DNA from: Henckelia pumila
Lineage: Eukaryota; Streptophyta; Magnoliopsida; Lamiales; Gesneriaceae
Direction of reading: 5' to 3'
Length of the DNA stretch: 64,000 nucleotides
Assembly (NCBI RefSeq): GCF_033568475.1
Contig: NC_133123.1
Span: forward strand, 54,567,522-54,631,521
This document shows, in pieces, positions 12,013-21,867 of the stretch; position 1 is the stretch's first letter; each line of letters starts with the position of its first letter. The position numbers were made by a program, and so were the translations under genes. Under the pieces are notes generated by a model, which saw nothing but the letters and a program-made list of their open reading frames with translations, was not told where the DNA came from and ran no database searches.

Positions 12013-12922
12013 TGGTGGCGCTTATCGTGTACGCCCAAATTACCCGACTCACTCAGATAAATAAAAACATGCAGTAGTGTGAGTAGGGATCGTTTCCATG
12101 AGGAAAGGTAAAATTCCGTGTTCTTTAAAAATACGAAAATAGTGAAAAAGGGGGTTTTTGGTTTGAAATTTACTCACTAAAATTTAAAAACAATTATGAA
12201 TGCAATTCTATCAATTACCAAGCACAATTAAATCACAACGGAAAATTCAATAAGGGACAAGCCTTGGTTTTGGTCAACTACACCCTTGATGTCATTCGTT
12301 CGATAATCGATTATCTAAAAATATTTAATCCTGTTGAATATTCTTAATTGGAAATTAAATTCCTGTTTCACCTTAATTGTAGTTAACTAGACACAAGCGT
12401 TCTAAGATAACCCTTACCAATGAATTAACCGAATACAAGCGATTAGATTTAAACCCACGATAGCATGCAAACTAGTAAAACTGATAAATCTAGACAACCC
12501 ATACACAAGCAGATGAATTTAGCCTAGTCAATTATTATCCCTACAATTCCTAATCTCACAAGCGGACGATTATTAATTGCAGTTGCTTCGCAAATCAGAT
12601 AATTCAAACTCCAATTTAGCAATAGATTTTATATAAGAATTATCAGGTGATCAAGCTAATAATCAAATATACAATCATGAAATAAATCAGAATAATTATT
12701 GATACTCAACAATAATCAAATTCTATAAAACATAAATCTCACGAATAAATTAATCAAGGGCTTCGTCTTCCTTAACCAAGTATTAGGAACTAGCCAACAC
12801 AATTCATGAAGAACAAAATAAAAATAATAATAAAAGGCGGAATTCTAGAATTCTCAAAAAAAACCTAGTCTTTGCAAGAGATAAATCTTCCAGTCCAATT
12901 GAAAGTCTGCGTCCTTTCTTCT
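12013..12922 (-). mobile_element. LTR-like fragment inside the 5S array
   Basis: This ~0.9-kb AT-rich sequence starts TGGTGGCGCTTATCG and contains GTAGGGATCGTTTCCATGAG. It has the same general make-up as the minus-strand end of the Gypsy-2 LTR (51543 onward: a TG start, then a GATCGATCCCACAGGGAA word), so I take it as a piece of a different Athila-like Ty3/Gypsy LTR. It replaces part of a type C spacer and part of the next 5S gene. No target-site duplication and no coding region are visible. Confidence 0.5.
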
Positions 12923-13011
12923 TAACCATCCTAGTACTGCTCTCTCCCAAACACGCTTAACTTCGAAGTTCTGATGGGATCCGGTGCATTAGTGCTGGTA
13001 TGATCACACCC
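12923..13011 (-). pseudogene. 5S rRNA copy 11 (3' end missing)
   Basis: The 5' three quarters of a 5S gene, joined at 12922 to the LTR-like fragment. It shares the unusual box C (GGTTAA) and box A (GTGTTTGGGAGAG) changes of copy 1. Confidence 0.9.
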
Positions 13012-13076
13012 AACAGTGAATGAATTCTTTATTGTTTTGTCTCCCGAATTAGGGATCGGAGGAACAGGAGCTGCAG

Positions 13077-13098
13077 GGGATCACCCATCCTAGTACGA
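13077..13098 (-). pseudogene. Duplicated 5S scrap
   Basis: A ~20-bp piece of box C sequence (ending ATCACCCATCCTAGTAC on the + strand) is abutted to a truncated type A spacer and directly precedes complete copy 12. The same words recur ~40 bp further on inside copy 12, so this is a local partial duplication of that gene. Confidence 0.8.
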
Positions 13099-13217
13099 GG
13101 GGTGCAACACGAGGACTTCCCAGGGGATCACCCATCCTAGTACTGCTCTCGCCCAAGCACGCTTAACTTCGGATTTCTGATGGGATCCGGTGCATTAGTG
13201 CTGGTATGATCGTACCC
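13099..13217 (-). rRNA. 5S rRNA copy 12
   Basis: 119 bp, type B unit, among the best preserved: about three changes from the array consensus, with box A intact. Confidence 0.93.
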
Positions 13218-13250
13218 AACTGTGAATGAATTCTTTATTATTTTGTCTCT
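13218..13250 (-). promoter_or_regulatory. 5S upstream region, example of the array pattern
   Basis: The minus strand just before each gene reads AATAAAGAATTCATTCACTG (about -3 to -22, with small changes). AATAAA near -20 is the only TATA-like word. The C at -1 known from Arabidopsis 5S genes is replaced by T in nearly all copies. Assignment as a promoter part is by position only. Confidence 0.4.
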
Positions 13251-13590
13251 TGAATTGCGGATCGGAGGAACAGGAGCTGCAGTTTCAAACGGACATAACT
13301 TTCAATCTGCTGACAGTTACGGGAGCTTCAGCCTACTTACGCGAAGCTCTTCTCGATACCTACAGCGCGTATCTAGGTTTAAGAGATGGAGAAGCCCAAA
13401 TTCAAACCCGGAGATGGTCTTTTGGGGCATTTTTCCCGTAGGGCGCGCTGGGACCCACCGAAGTGGCCCACATCACCCAGATCGCACGTTCATGTCGTGT
13501 GATTCAGTCTATTGCATCCTTTCTATCCGCGGATTGGACTGAAAGAGTCGGAAATAGGACAGAGAGGAATCGGAAGAACAAGATGTACGA

Positions 13591-13618
13591 GTAAGAAAAA
13601 AAGAAACTAATAAAAAAA
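13591..13618 (-). terminator. Pol III terminator, example of the array pattern
   Basis: Directly after each 5S gene (minus strand) comes a T-rich run, typically a first run of 4-7 T, then CATTAATTTC or TATTAGTTTC, then a second run of 5-8 T. This double run is present after nearly every copy and fits RNA polymerase III termination. The CATTAATT form goes with genes lying next to a downstream spacer ending in GAAGTACGAG, the TATTAGTT form with GATGTACGAG. Confidence 0.75.
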
Positions 13619-13737
13619 GGGGTGCAACACGAGGAATTCCCAGGGGGTCACACATCCTAGTACTGCTCTTGCCCAAACACGCATAACTTAAGAGTTCTGA
13701 TGGGATCCGGTGCATTAGTGCTGGTATGATCGCACCC
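13619..13737 (-). rRNA. 5S rRNA copy 13 (type C variant)
   Basis: 119 bp with the type C promoter changes. Its upstream spacer is split only 33 bp before the gene start by Gypsy-1, so the distal upstream sequence of this gene now lies at 33475. Confidence 0.92.
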
Positions 13738-13770
13738 AACAGTGAATGAATTCTTTACTTTTATGTCTCT

Positions 13771-14425
13771 TGATAAGTGTATTTTATACACTTAATTTAT
13801 ATATGATTTTAATTATTAATTTTTTGTTTTGAGCAGATTTATGTGGGTGTTTTGTTATTTTTGTGTTTGTAGGGAATTATGGAAATTATTTGGAGAAGAG
13901 AGGAAAAGTGAGAAAAAGAAGAAAAAGAAGAAAGAATAAAAGAAAGAAGAAAAGAAACTATCAGAAAAGAAGAAGGAATAGTATTGGGCTTTTTCAATTT
14001 GGGCTTATTGATCAGCGCTTGATTGAGCGCTAAACAATGAAGTGAGAAGCGCTATCGCTCAAGTTTCTGAAGGCGTGAAGAAGTGGAATCCAGGAGTCTA
14101 TGCGCGCGCGCCTGAGAGTGTGAAGCGCCCGCGTGTCGCGATAATTCTGAAGTTGGAAATTTTAATCGGGAAGGAAAATTCTATATTTTATGGGCTTTTG
14201 ATTGGGCTTTTGGTGCATGCTATAAAAAGGAAATTTATGTCTTAGAGAACGAGAACCGCCACAGATTTAACACTACACATCAGAGATAGGTTTTGATCGT
14301 GAGACTTTTTTGGGAGATTTCTGGAGCTTATTTGAAGAACGAAGACGAAGTTTGATAGTCCGGATACGGCGTCGACGACGGATTTGATTTCTTACTTTTA
14401 TTTAATTTTGAATATGTTTGGATTA
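13771..14425 (+). repeat. Gypsy-1 5' LTR (partial)
   Basis: This aligns with 20878-21512 of the 3' LTR. It contains a purine-rich AAGAAGAAAAG tract near 13915-13970, a GCGCTATCGC word near 14050 and a TATA-like word at 14220. Confidence 0.85.
14220..14230 (+). promoter_or_regulatory. TATA-like box in the Gypsy-1 5' LTR
   Basis: CTATAAAAAGG lies mid-LTR. The equivalent word occurs on the minus strand of Gypsy-2 (GCAATATAAAAAGGAA, 52464-52479), which supports it as the U3 promoter. Confidence 0.5.
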
Positions 14426-14517
14426 ATCCTGTCCCTAATACTTACCATCCTAGCTTTCGAAATCATGAAGATTTTTCTTATGCTAACAATACTAGTAAGG
14501 GTGATAGTAAGTTTTCT

Positions 14518-15678
14518 TTGGAGGATGTGGTTAGTACCTTTGTGCAGGAATCAGGTAAGAGGATGGCGAGAACTGAGTCTCGCCTTGACAGCTTGGAAAC
14601 GCACATGGCCAACATGGGCGCGGTGTTGCAATCCATGGAAACCAGCATAGGGCAGTTGGCGAACGTACTGAAGGATAAAAACAAAGGTCAGTTTCCGAGA
14701 AACACTGAGGTAAATCCAAAGGAGCAGTGTAATGCCATAGAGTTGAGGAGTGGAAAAAAAGCTGAAGTCCAAGCACCTGCTATTGAAGAGGAGAAAGAGA
14801 AGGAGCCTGAACCTGACCCAAAACCGATGTACAAGCCGCCACTCCCCTACCCGCAGAGGTTCAAGAAGAATGTTTTGGACGAGCAGTTCTCCAAATTCTT
14901 GGAGATTTTCAAGAAAATTCAAATTAACATCCCCTTTGCTGATGCTTTGGAAAAAATGCCAAACTATGCAAAGTTCATCAAAGAGGTGATGTCCAAGAAG
15001 AGGAGGCTGCTAGAGAACGAGGTGGTGAATTTAACAGAAGAGTGCAGTGCCGTGCTTCAACAGAATATGCCACAGAAGCTTAAGGATCCAGGGAGTTTTA
15101 CTATTCCTTGCACTATTGGTTCTTCTTATTTTAATAATGCACTTTGCGATTTAGGAGCTAGCATTAATCTAATTCCTTTGTCTGTGTTCAGGAGTTTAGG
15201 ACTTGGTGAGGTAAAGCCCACAATGATCGCGTTGCAGTTGGCTGATAGATCTATCACATGTCTACTTGGAATCATTGAAGATGTTCTGGTAAAAGTAGAT
15301 AAATTTATTTTTCCTGCGGATTTTTTTGTGTTAGATATGGAGGAGGATGCAAATATGCCCCTGATATTGGGGAAACCTTTCTTAGCCACTACTGATGCCA
15401 AGATAGAGGTGAAGAAGGGTGCGTTATCGATAGGTGTGGAAGGCGAGAGAGTGATTTTCAACTTATTCATGAAGACATCTAGTCCCATCATCGAAGACTT
15501 ATGCTCAATTGAACCGGTTATGAAGTTGGAGAACTGTAAAAGATCTGATTTTGCGGTCGATTTATCGAAGGAGAAAGCGCAAAATTTACCACCAAATAAG
15601 GCCACGAAAAAGAGAGCGAAATTTAAAAGGCGGTTCGTGGAATTTATTTGGCGCGTTAAAGAGAAAGGAAAGAATTAA
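14518..15678 (+). CDS. Gypsy-1 Gag-protease remnant (Athila-like)
   Basis: This open frame of 386 residues matches the C-terminal half of the 725-residue Gag-protease frame of Gypsy-2. Residues ~1-60 are the helical linker (SLETHMANMGAVLQSMETS). Residues ~95-150 carry the PYPQRFKK word common to Athila-type Gag. Residues ~190-310 are the retropepsin-like domain with LCDLGASINLIPLSV and, near its end, LILGKPFLATTDA. The N-terminal capsid part is not in this frame. The frame ends just before a noncoding stretch that leads to the second ORF. Confidence 0.82.
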   Translation: MEDVVSTFVQESGKRMARTESRLDSLETHMANMGAVLQSMETSIGQLANVLKDKNKGQFPRNTEVNPKEQCNAIELRSGKKAEVQAPAIEEEKEKEPEPDPKPMYKPPLPYPQRFKKNVLDEQFSKFLEIFKKIQINIPFADALEKMPNYAKFIKEVMSKKRRLLENEVVNLTEECSAVLQQNMPQKLKDPGSFTIPCTIGSSYFNNALCDLGASINLIPLSVFRSLGLGEVKPTMIALQLADRSITCLLGIIEDVLVKVDKFIFPADFFVLDMEEDANMPLILGKPFLATTDAKIEVKKGALSIGVEGERVIFNLFMKTSSPIIEDLCSIEPVMKLENCKRSDFAVDLSKEKAQNLPPNKATKKRAKFKRRFVEFIWRVKEKGKN

Positions 15679-16638
15679 CACTGGTGAAAGTCGAGCCGAT
15701 GACTCTAAACCAAGCGCTTTTTGGGAGGCAACCCAAAATTTTTGTTTTATTTTATTTTTATTTTCATTTTTTTAATTTTTTTAATTTATGCTTTAATTTT
15801 TATTCTTGTTCATTAGATTAATTTATGTTTTTGTTTTTGAAATTATTGTTGGGAATTATGGAGACCTGATTTTATAAATGTGTTGAATTTTTTTTTTCAG
15901 GATTTTAAAAGTTTGGGCAGACGCTTATGCGCGCTCGCTTGTGAATCCGCCACGCCCGCCGCTCCTCTATGCATACTTAAATGCGCACAATTAAGCGCTA
16001 TCGCCCTCTATAACCGCGCACGAATCGAGCACTATCGCGCAACGTAAGGGCACAGACATTAAGCGCTATCGTGCATAAAGAGACCGAAAAAAATCTTGCG
16101 CTATCGCGCACTTAAGCAGCGAGTATCAAAGCGCTATCGCGCTACTTAAGGGGCCAAAAATTAATTGATTCTGACATTAAAAAGCCACTCCAGTCTGCTC
16201 GTGTCCATTCTAAATCGCACATTGTAAATCTTACACTACTCGTATCTAAACGCTATCACCATTTGTGGGATTTTGATCTTCATTACAAGGCCATCGTAAA
16301 TCTGGGATTCTCAGACTTTGCTTTTGCTCCATCCACGATCGCACTGAAACAGGAGCAAAGGAAATTTGGAGGGTTTGAAAAATTTTCTTCTTGAACGGTA
16401 CAAATGCTGAAATTTTCTCTATTACATTTGAGCAGTGTTAAAGTTTGTGATTTGAGGATGTTGGGTTGTTTGAATTGTGGTGGGAAGAACGTTTGATGCA
16501 GTGAATTTATATATTATTTTCTTCATGCCTACCAAGTGTTTGTTGAATTTCTTGGGTTGTATTTGAACGTTGCTGGAATTGTTTGGAGTTTAGTGCATTG
16601 CTTGAGGCATTTGATTTGAGTTGAATTATTGAGTTACA
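15679..16638 (+). other. Gypsy-1 inter-ORF region with GCGCTATCGCGC motifs
   Basis: About 1 kb without a gene, T-rich at first. From 15920 to 16260 it holds at least five near-copies of AGCGCTATCGCGC, a partly self-complementary word also found in the LTR. The corresponding part of Gypsy-2 (54930-55340, minus) is also full of GCGC words. Confidence 0.7.
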
Positions 16639-17802
16639 ATGCCACCGAAAACCAAAGGAAAGGGTGCAATTTCTTCGTCCTCTGCTGGTTCATATGATAG
16701 ACGCAAATTTTGGAATGCCACAGCAGAGGAGTATTGTTTTGATGTAATGGAGAGAGGGATGCACAAAGAAAGGGGAATGAGCTTGAGAGAATGTAATGCT
16801 CCGGCGTTAATAGAAGCTAAGAGAAGAGGTTGGGAGACATTTGTTAGGAGTCCACCAGATGCTGTTATATCATTGATTCATGAGTTTTATGCAAATTTGA
16901 TGGTCAAAGACGTGAATCTGAAAGTTCTAGTTCGAGGAAAATTGGTGCCTTTTGATAAGAGTACAATTAACAGTCTCTATGAAATGCCGGATTTGGACAT
17001 TTCAGATGATGAGTATGAGGTATTTAAGAATGAGACATATCCAGATAATATTGTAATTCAGACTTTGTGTCATGATGGGGCGGAATGGAAGAGGAATGCA
17101 AAGGATGAAGCTGTTACATTTCCATCCATCTTTCTTAGAAGAGAAGCGAATAATTGGCATGAGTTTGTGGCTGCCAGAATTTTGCCATCTGGGCATACAT
17201 CCGATGTGACTAAGGTTAGAGCTGGTCTTGTGTACTGCATTGTCACTGGAAAATCTGTTGATGCTGGGAGGGTGATTCAGGAGTCTATTATTGCTGCAGT
17301 TAGGGGTTCCTCGACTATCAGTTTACCCCACTCGTCTTTGATTACTCAACTTTGCCGGTTAGCTGGTGTTGTGTGGGATGTTACGGAGCAGATTCTTCCA
17401 ATTCGAGGTCCTATAAGAATTACTGGTGCACTGAGACGGGACAAGAAGAAGAAAGTGACCAGTACTTCTGAACAGGCGTTTGAACCACCGCAACACTCTG
17501 AGCCATTACCACACTTTGAGCCAGCACCTTCCCATTTGGAAGGACCTATGTCACTACCGAAGCATCCGGCCACAGAGTATTCTACTCGTGATGATTCTAC
17601 GGCCGTGTTTTCTCAGATGAAGAAGCAGTGGAAGATGATGCGGGCACATATGACATACATGCATGACTTCACTGCTGCTCTAGCCCAGAATTATCCTCCC
17701 ACTGTTGTGCCTTATCCACCTCCTCCGCAGTGGTCTCCTAATGATATTGATGATGGTGCACCTTCTTTCCATGGAGATGGAGATGATGATGTTGGGTACT
17801 AA
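16639..17802 (+). CDS. Gypsy-1 ORF2, Athila third-ORF type protein
   Basis: An open frame of 387 residues starting MPPKTKGKG. The basic N terminus is followed by a ~220-residue globular domain (about residues 20-250) with FVRSPPDAV, FYANL and LVRGKLVPFDKSTIN. I recognise this as the domain often annotated as putative plant transposon protein in the extra ORF of Athila elements. A basic RRDKKKK stretch near 275, a proline/histidine-rich linker and an acidic tail (DGDDDVGY) follow. There is no transmembrane segment typical of an envelope. The biochemical function is unknown. Confidence 0.72.
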   Translation: MPPKTKGKGAISSSSAGSYDRRKFWNATAEEYCFDVMERGMHKERGMSLRECNAPALIEAKRRGWETFVRSPPDAVISLIHEFYANLMVKDVNLKVLVRGKLVPFDKSTINSLYEMPDLDISDDEYEVFKNETYPDNIVIQTLCHDGAEWKRNAKDEAVTFPSIFLRREANNWHEFVAARILPSGHTSDVTKVRAGLVYCIVTGKSVDAGRVIQESIIAAVRGSSTISLPHSSLITQLCRLAGVVWDVTEQILPIRGPIRITGALRRDKKKKVTSTSEQAFEPPQHSEPLPHFEPAPSHLEGPMSLPKHPATEYSTRDDSTAVFSQMKKQWKMMRAHMTYMHDFTAALAQNYPPTVVPYPPPPQWSPNDIDDGAPSFHGDGDDDVGY

Positions 17803-18629
17803 TGCTCGGTGTCGATGGTATGAGTCCCTTGTTCTTTTTATTGATTTTTAATCATTAGGAACAATGATTACATTAAGTTTGGGGGGATGAATTAGTGTTT
17901 GATATTGTTTTGTGGTTGATAGTTGATTAGTTAAGTTTTATTGTGTGCTTCATAGATAAATTTTTTTGTTGAAGTTAGTTGTTATTTTAGTTGAGTTGAG
18001 TTGAAAAGAAGTCTAGAAAGAAATGGATGCATGGTCAATGATGATAAATTTTTGTTTTGTGCTATAGTTGAAATCCATGACTGTCTACCTATCTGACAAA
18101 TATTTTTTGAAAAAATGGAACCAAATGAATGAACAATTTTCTATATACTCTGTGATTAATACTTGAATCTGATTTTTGAGACATACACACATAGATATGA
18201 TTGAGGCATTGTTTGAATTTTTGGGCCTGATTTTTATTGAAAAATTTTATCCTTAGTTGCCTATTTGATCCTACACTTATATTAGTACTTTGAGGTATAT
18301 GATCTAAAATTTGTTGTGAAAATCATCTTTAACTGCTGATGATTATATTTTCTGCACTGATTGAATTTGTATTATTTAATTGTGAATTGATACTTGTCTA
18401 GAACTAGTTCGGACACTCTTCGAGGGAAAATACGGGCAAAATTGAGATTAGGATTGATTTAGGCGATTTTTATGAATTCGTTTGAGCCTTTCAAGCTACC
18501 TATCTATTAATATGTATATCTAGTACCTTGTTTGAGCTTTATTGAAAATTGAATGGCATGCGTGTAAACGTGTGATTAAACCCCCATTCGTCATTATTTC
18601 AAGGTCCTACATTGACTACCTGGATAGCC

Positions 18630-20046
18630 TGTAGCGACCCAGCCCGGATCCACTACCTAATCAGAGTTTAGGAGCATAATTAAACATGAATTAAATAAAT
18701 CACTGCGGAAGACTTAAATTAAAATAAACCGGCAGAATACAACCGGATAAATAAATTCGATTATATAACCCAATCGAAATAAAAAACCCTAAAGGAAAAA
18801 CCTACAGCTAAATTCTGCTGTCTTCACTGGTCACTGGCTACTCCAAGCTCCTGGTGCCCAACCATGCACCTATAACTGCCCCGTCGAATGGGGTGTCTAG
18901 ACATACAGAAACACTGGACGTGAGCTCTAATCTCAATACGAAAGCAATGATATATATAATATATGCAACACATAAATGACTTTAAAATCAGGGTTAAATC
19001 ACTTTCTCTGGGCGCCTGGAATACACAGTACCGGGCTAGAGAGCGACTCCGCGTGGTACTCATATATTCCCAAGACACGAATCCTCAGGAAGAATCGCCT
19101 CGACTGATGGAAACTGTCATAACTCACATCGTACTCGATGCAGTGTCCGTAAAAACATATGCATGTGCTAAAGCCGTAAAACATGGTAAACACATAGCAC
19201 ATACTCATGCAACACATATAATATATATCATGCTGGCCATATCAGTCAGTACTTACGTACCTCACTACAGGCAAATCCTAGCAGTCCCACTCTAGGTTCC
19301 AAGCCTATCAACAACTCTACAATGCAAATATCCATGCATCATTCATTAAGCTCTAAAAGCCTTAACTAAGCTATTGCATACTCCTAAATAATTTAAGGAG
19401 ACCAAAGCTATACCTGCGTCCGTTGTCAGCCCACTGATGGCGACTATCCCGAAACTAGGGCACACCCCTGCTGCAGCTCCACAGCTTTGAGCACTGCTCC
19501 GCTACACGAGCACTGCCCCGCTACTATGTCAGACACTGTCTGACTATACTAAAGTATATTTCCTACTCCAACTCTAAAATAAGAGTACCCAAAGCCCAAA
19601 ATAGAGCTACTAGGGCGAAGGATAGGAATTCGGAATTGGAAAGAAATGAGGAGCTCGGACCCTATATTTATAGACGTCGATCGGAAGCTCCGTTCCTCGA
19701 TCGGACGTTCCGTTCCGGCAGATCGGAAGCTCCGTTCCCCGATCGGACGCTCCGTTTGCTACGTGTCAATTCGGTCCACATGCAACCACACACCTGTCAC
19801 CGACAGCCATCGGAAGCTCCGTTCTTGATCGGACGTTCCGATCGTCGATCGAATGCTCCGATCCTGGATCGTTGCTTCCGATCCCACACGAGTCTTGGAA
19901 CCTTCTAAACCAATTTTGAGTGTCCTGGATCCATTTCTGGGCTCCGTTAATCCTCCTGGACTTTCTTAATCATGTTTTAATTAACCCAAACATGATTACA
20001 TGATTAATTACTCATTAATCGTTAATCATGGATACGGGTCACTACA
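18630..20046. mobile_element. Solo LTR (1.4 kb) inside Gypsy-1
   Basis: The ends are TGTAGCGACCC and GGGTCACTACA, a near-perfect terminal inverted repeat in TG...CA form. TAGCC duplications lie at 18625-18629 and 20047-20051, and the uninterrupted sequence is present in Gypsy-2 (minus strand, near 53745). A 5-bp duplication and TG/CA ends point to a solo LTR rather than a DNA transposon. No protein domain is visible. The right half contains a run of GATCGGAAGCTCCG-like words (19675-19885). Orientation is uncertain. Confidence 0.8.
19675..19885. repeat. GATCGGA(A/C)GCTCCG palindromic word cluster
   Basis: About ten imperfect copies of a word such as CGATCGGAAGCTCCGTTC occur in ~210 bp, alternating AAGC and ACGT/ACGC centres. 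The words are partly self-complementary (GGAGC/GCTCC, GATC). They lie inside the solo LTR. Confidence 0.8.
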
Positions 20047-20862
20047 TAGCCTATAAACTAATTCCTACCTTTAAGGGAGTAATTTGAATGCTAAATTTTT
20101 ATATGCTCCTAGTTGATATTTTTGTGAAAATGGAATGGTGTGGTGGTGAATTGAAAAGAAAAAATGAAAAAAGTAGTAGGAAAGAAGAAAAAAATGTGGT
20201 AGAAATTGTTGAGAAGAGTTGTGAAAGAATTTGTGAAGTGAAAAAGTTGAGAAAAAATTAATGAAGTGAATTGAAGAGAAAAAGTGTGAAATTGTGAATG
20301 AAAAAGGAGTCGTAATTAGAGCATAAATATGAATTACTCCTTAATTTGAATTCTTATTCTTCGCTTGTAGCCATGAGCCAGGCCTTACATTATAAGTCAA
20401 TTAAGTCCTATTGACTGAGTCTCAGTTGCCCAATATACTAGTGGAAAATAGTTGCGAGAATTTAGCTTATGGACTGTTGATTGATGCTTTTAATGATTAT
20501 GAATTTTGATCCAAACACGCACACACGCTTATTCTTTGAATTTACCTAATTGTGAGTGTTTTTTGATTTATATCCTATATTTGATCCTTGCTACCTTGAA
20601 AAGTCCTCATGATCTATGAATGTTTGAATTGAACTTGGATAAGGGTGTTTCGAACGTGAGTTGCGGAGATTGTAAGTTTACGCGGTTATTTTGTTCTGGC
20701 TGAAACATTCAAGTGTTAGTAGGTATGACATGATTGGATTTGAATTTTTTTTTGAAATCATTGATGAGGCCGTTGCTCCATACTATTTCTTGAATATTCT
20801 TATTGGTTTGATAGAATGAGTTTTTGGAATTTAATTGTTTTGCTCGGTACTAGCAAAAGTCT

Positions 20863-20877
20863 AAGTTTGGTGGTATT
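20863..20877 (+). other. Polypurine tract region of Gypsy-1
   Basis: AAGTTTGGTGGTATT sits directly before the 3' LTR. The Gypsy-2 counterpart is 52925-52939 on the minus strand. Confidence 0.6.
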
Positions 20878-21867
20878 TGATAAGTGTATTTTATACACTT
20901 AATTTATATATGATTTTAATTATTAATTGTTGGTTTTGGGTAGATTTATGTTGGTGTTTTATTGTTTTTGTGTTTGTAAGGAATTATGGAAATTATTTGG
21001 AGAAGAGAGGAAAAATGAGAAAAAGAAGAAAAAGAAGAAAGAATAAAAGAAAGAAGAAAAGAAACGATCAGAAAAGAAGAAGGAATAGTATTGGGCTTTT
21101 TCAATTTGGGCTTATTGGTCAGCACTTGATTGAGCGCTAAAAAGAGAAGTGAGAAGCGCTATCGCTCAAGTTTCTGAAGGCGTGTCTATGCGCGCGCGCC
21201 TAAGAGTGTGAAGCACCCGCGTGTCGCGATAATTCTGAAGTTGGAAATTTTAATCGGGAAGGAAAATTCTATATTTTATGGGCTTTTGATTAGGCTTTTG
21301 GTGCATGCTATAGAAAGGAAATTTATGTCTGAGAGAACGAGAGCCGCCACAGATTTAACACTACACATCAGAGATAGGTTTTGATTGGAGACTTTTCTGG
21401 GAGATTTCTGGAGCTTATTTGAAGAACGAAGACGGAGTTTGATAGTTCGGACATGGCGTCGACGACGGATTTGATTTCTTACTGTTATTTAATTCTGAAT
21501 ATTTTTGGATTTTTGAACATGTTTTATTTTATTCAAAATTTTATTATGAACTAAATTTTTAGAGTCTAGAGGTCGGATGGAACCTAGTGTAGACACTTTC
21601 ATGAATTCTTGATTTTATTGGATTGAGTTTCTTCTAGATTAATTGTTTTTTTCTTAAATTGATTGTTTTTTCAATTATCTGATCAATAATTGATTTGTAA
21701 TTTTTATTTGAAATCTGGCACTCGGGAGAGGAGATTTTGAATAGGACAAATAGAAAATACACTGTTAATTATTTATATCGCTCGGGAGAGTGTATAACTT
21801 TAACAGAGCTTTTAAAGAGAACATAGTTTTGAATTGATCACTGCAAGTAGATTCTTAATAGGGATAT
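20878..21867 (+). repeat. Gypsy-1 3' LTR, left part
   Basis: Starts TGATAAGTGTATTTTATACAC. It continues at 33086-33469 beyond Copia-2, for a total of ~1374 bp, close to the 1382 bp of the longer Gypsy-2 LTR. Confidence 0.9.

Larger units (their letters stand above)
7030..13770 (-). repeat. 5S rDNA tandem array, block 1
   Basis: Thirteen 5S gene copies, one of them cut, recur every ~515 bp on the minus strand with ~400-bp spacers. The spacer is highly similar from unit to unit and sorts into types by short diagnostic words in the + strand: A (AGCAAGTATCTCGG with CAAATTACAA), B (GAAGCTCAAATTCAAAC) and C (TAGTGCGTATCTCGG with AAATTCCAAAA). Spacers read A, B, B/C hybrid, C, A, B, C, A, B, C, then a short A piece, B and the start of C. 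The block ends at the Gypsy-1 target site. Confidence 0.95.
17803..20877 (+). other. Gypsy-1 3' untranslated region
   Basis: No gene is seen. Outside the solo LTR at 18630-20046 the sequence is AT-rich and matches the antisense of 52940-54500 in Gypsy-2, including the TGATGCTCGGTGTCGA-like and GAGCCAGGCCTTACATTATA stretches. Conservation between two copies marks it as element sequence. Confidence 0.75.

Noticed and set aside
16639-17802. Host gene or envelope gene
   Set aside because: It lies in the internal region of Gypsy-1 between Gag-protease and the 3' LTR, has no membrane segments and resembles the extra ORF of Athila elements.
18630-20046. Possible DNA transposon, because of the inverted terminal words TGTAGCGACCC and GGGTCACTACA
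   Set aside because: TG...CA ends with a 5-bp duplication and a length of 1.4 kb fit a solo LTR better, and no transposase is present.
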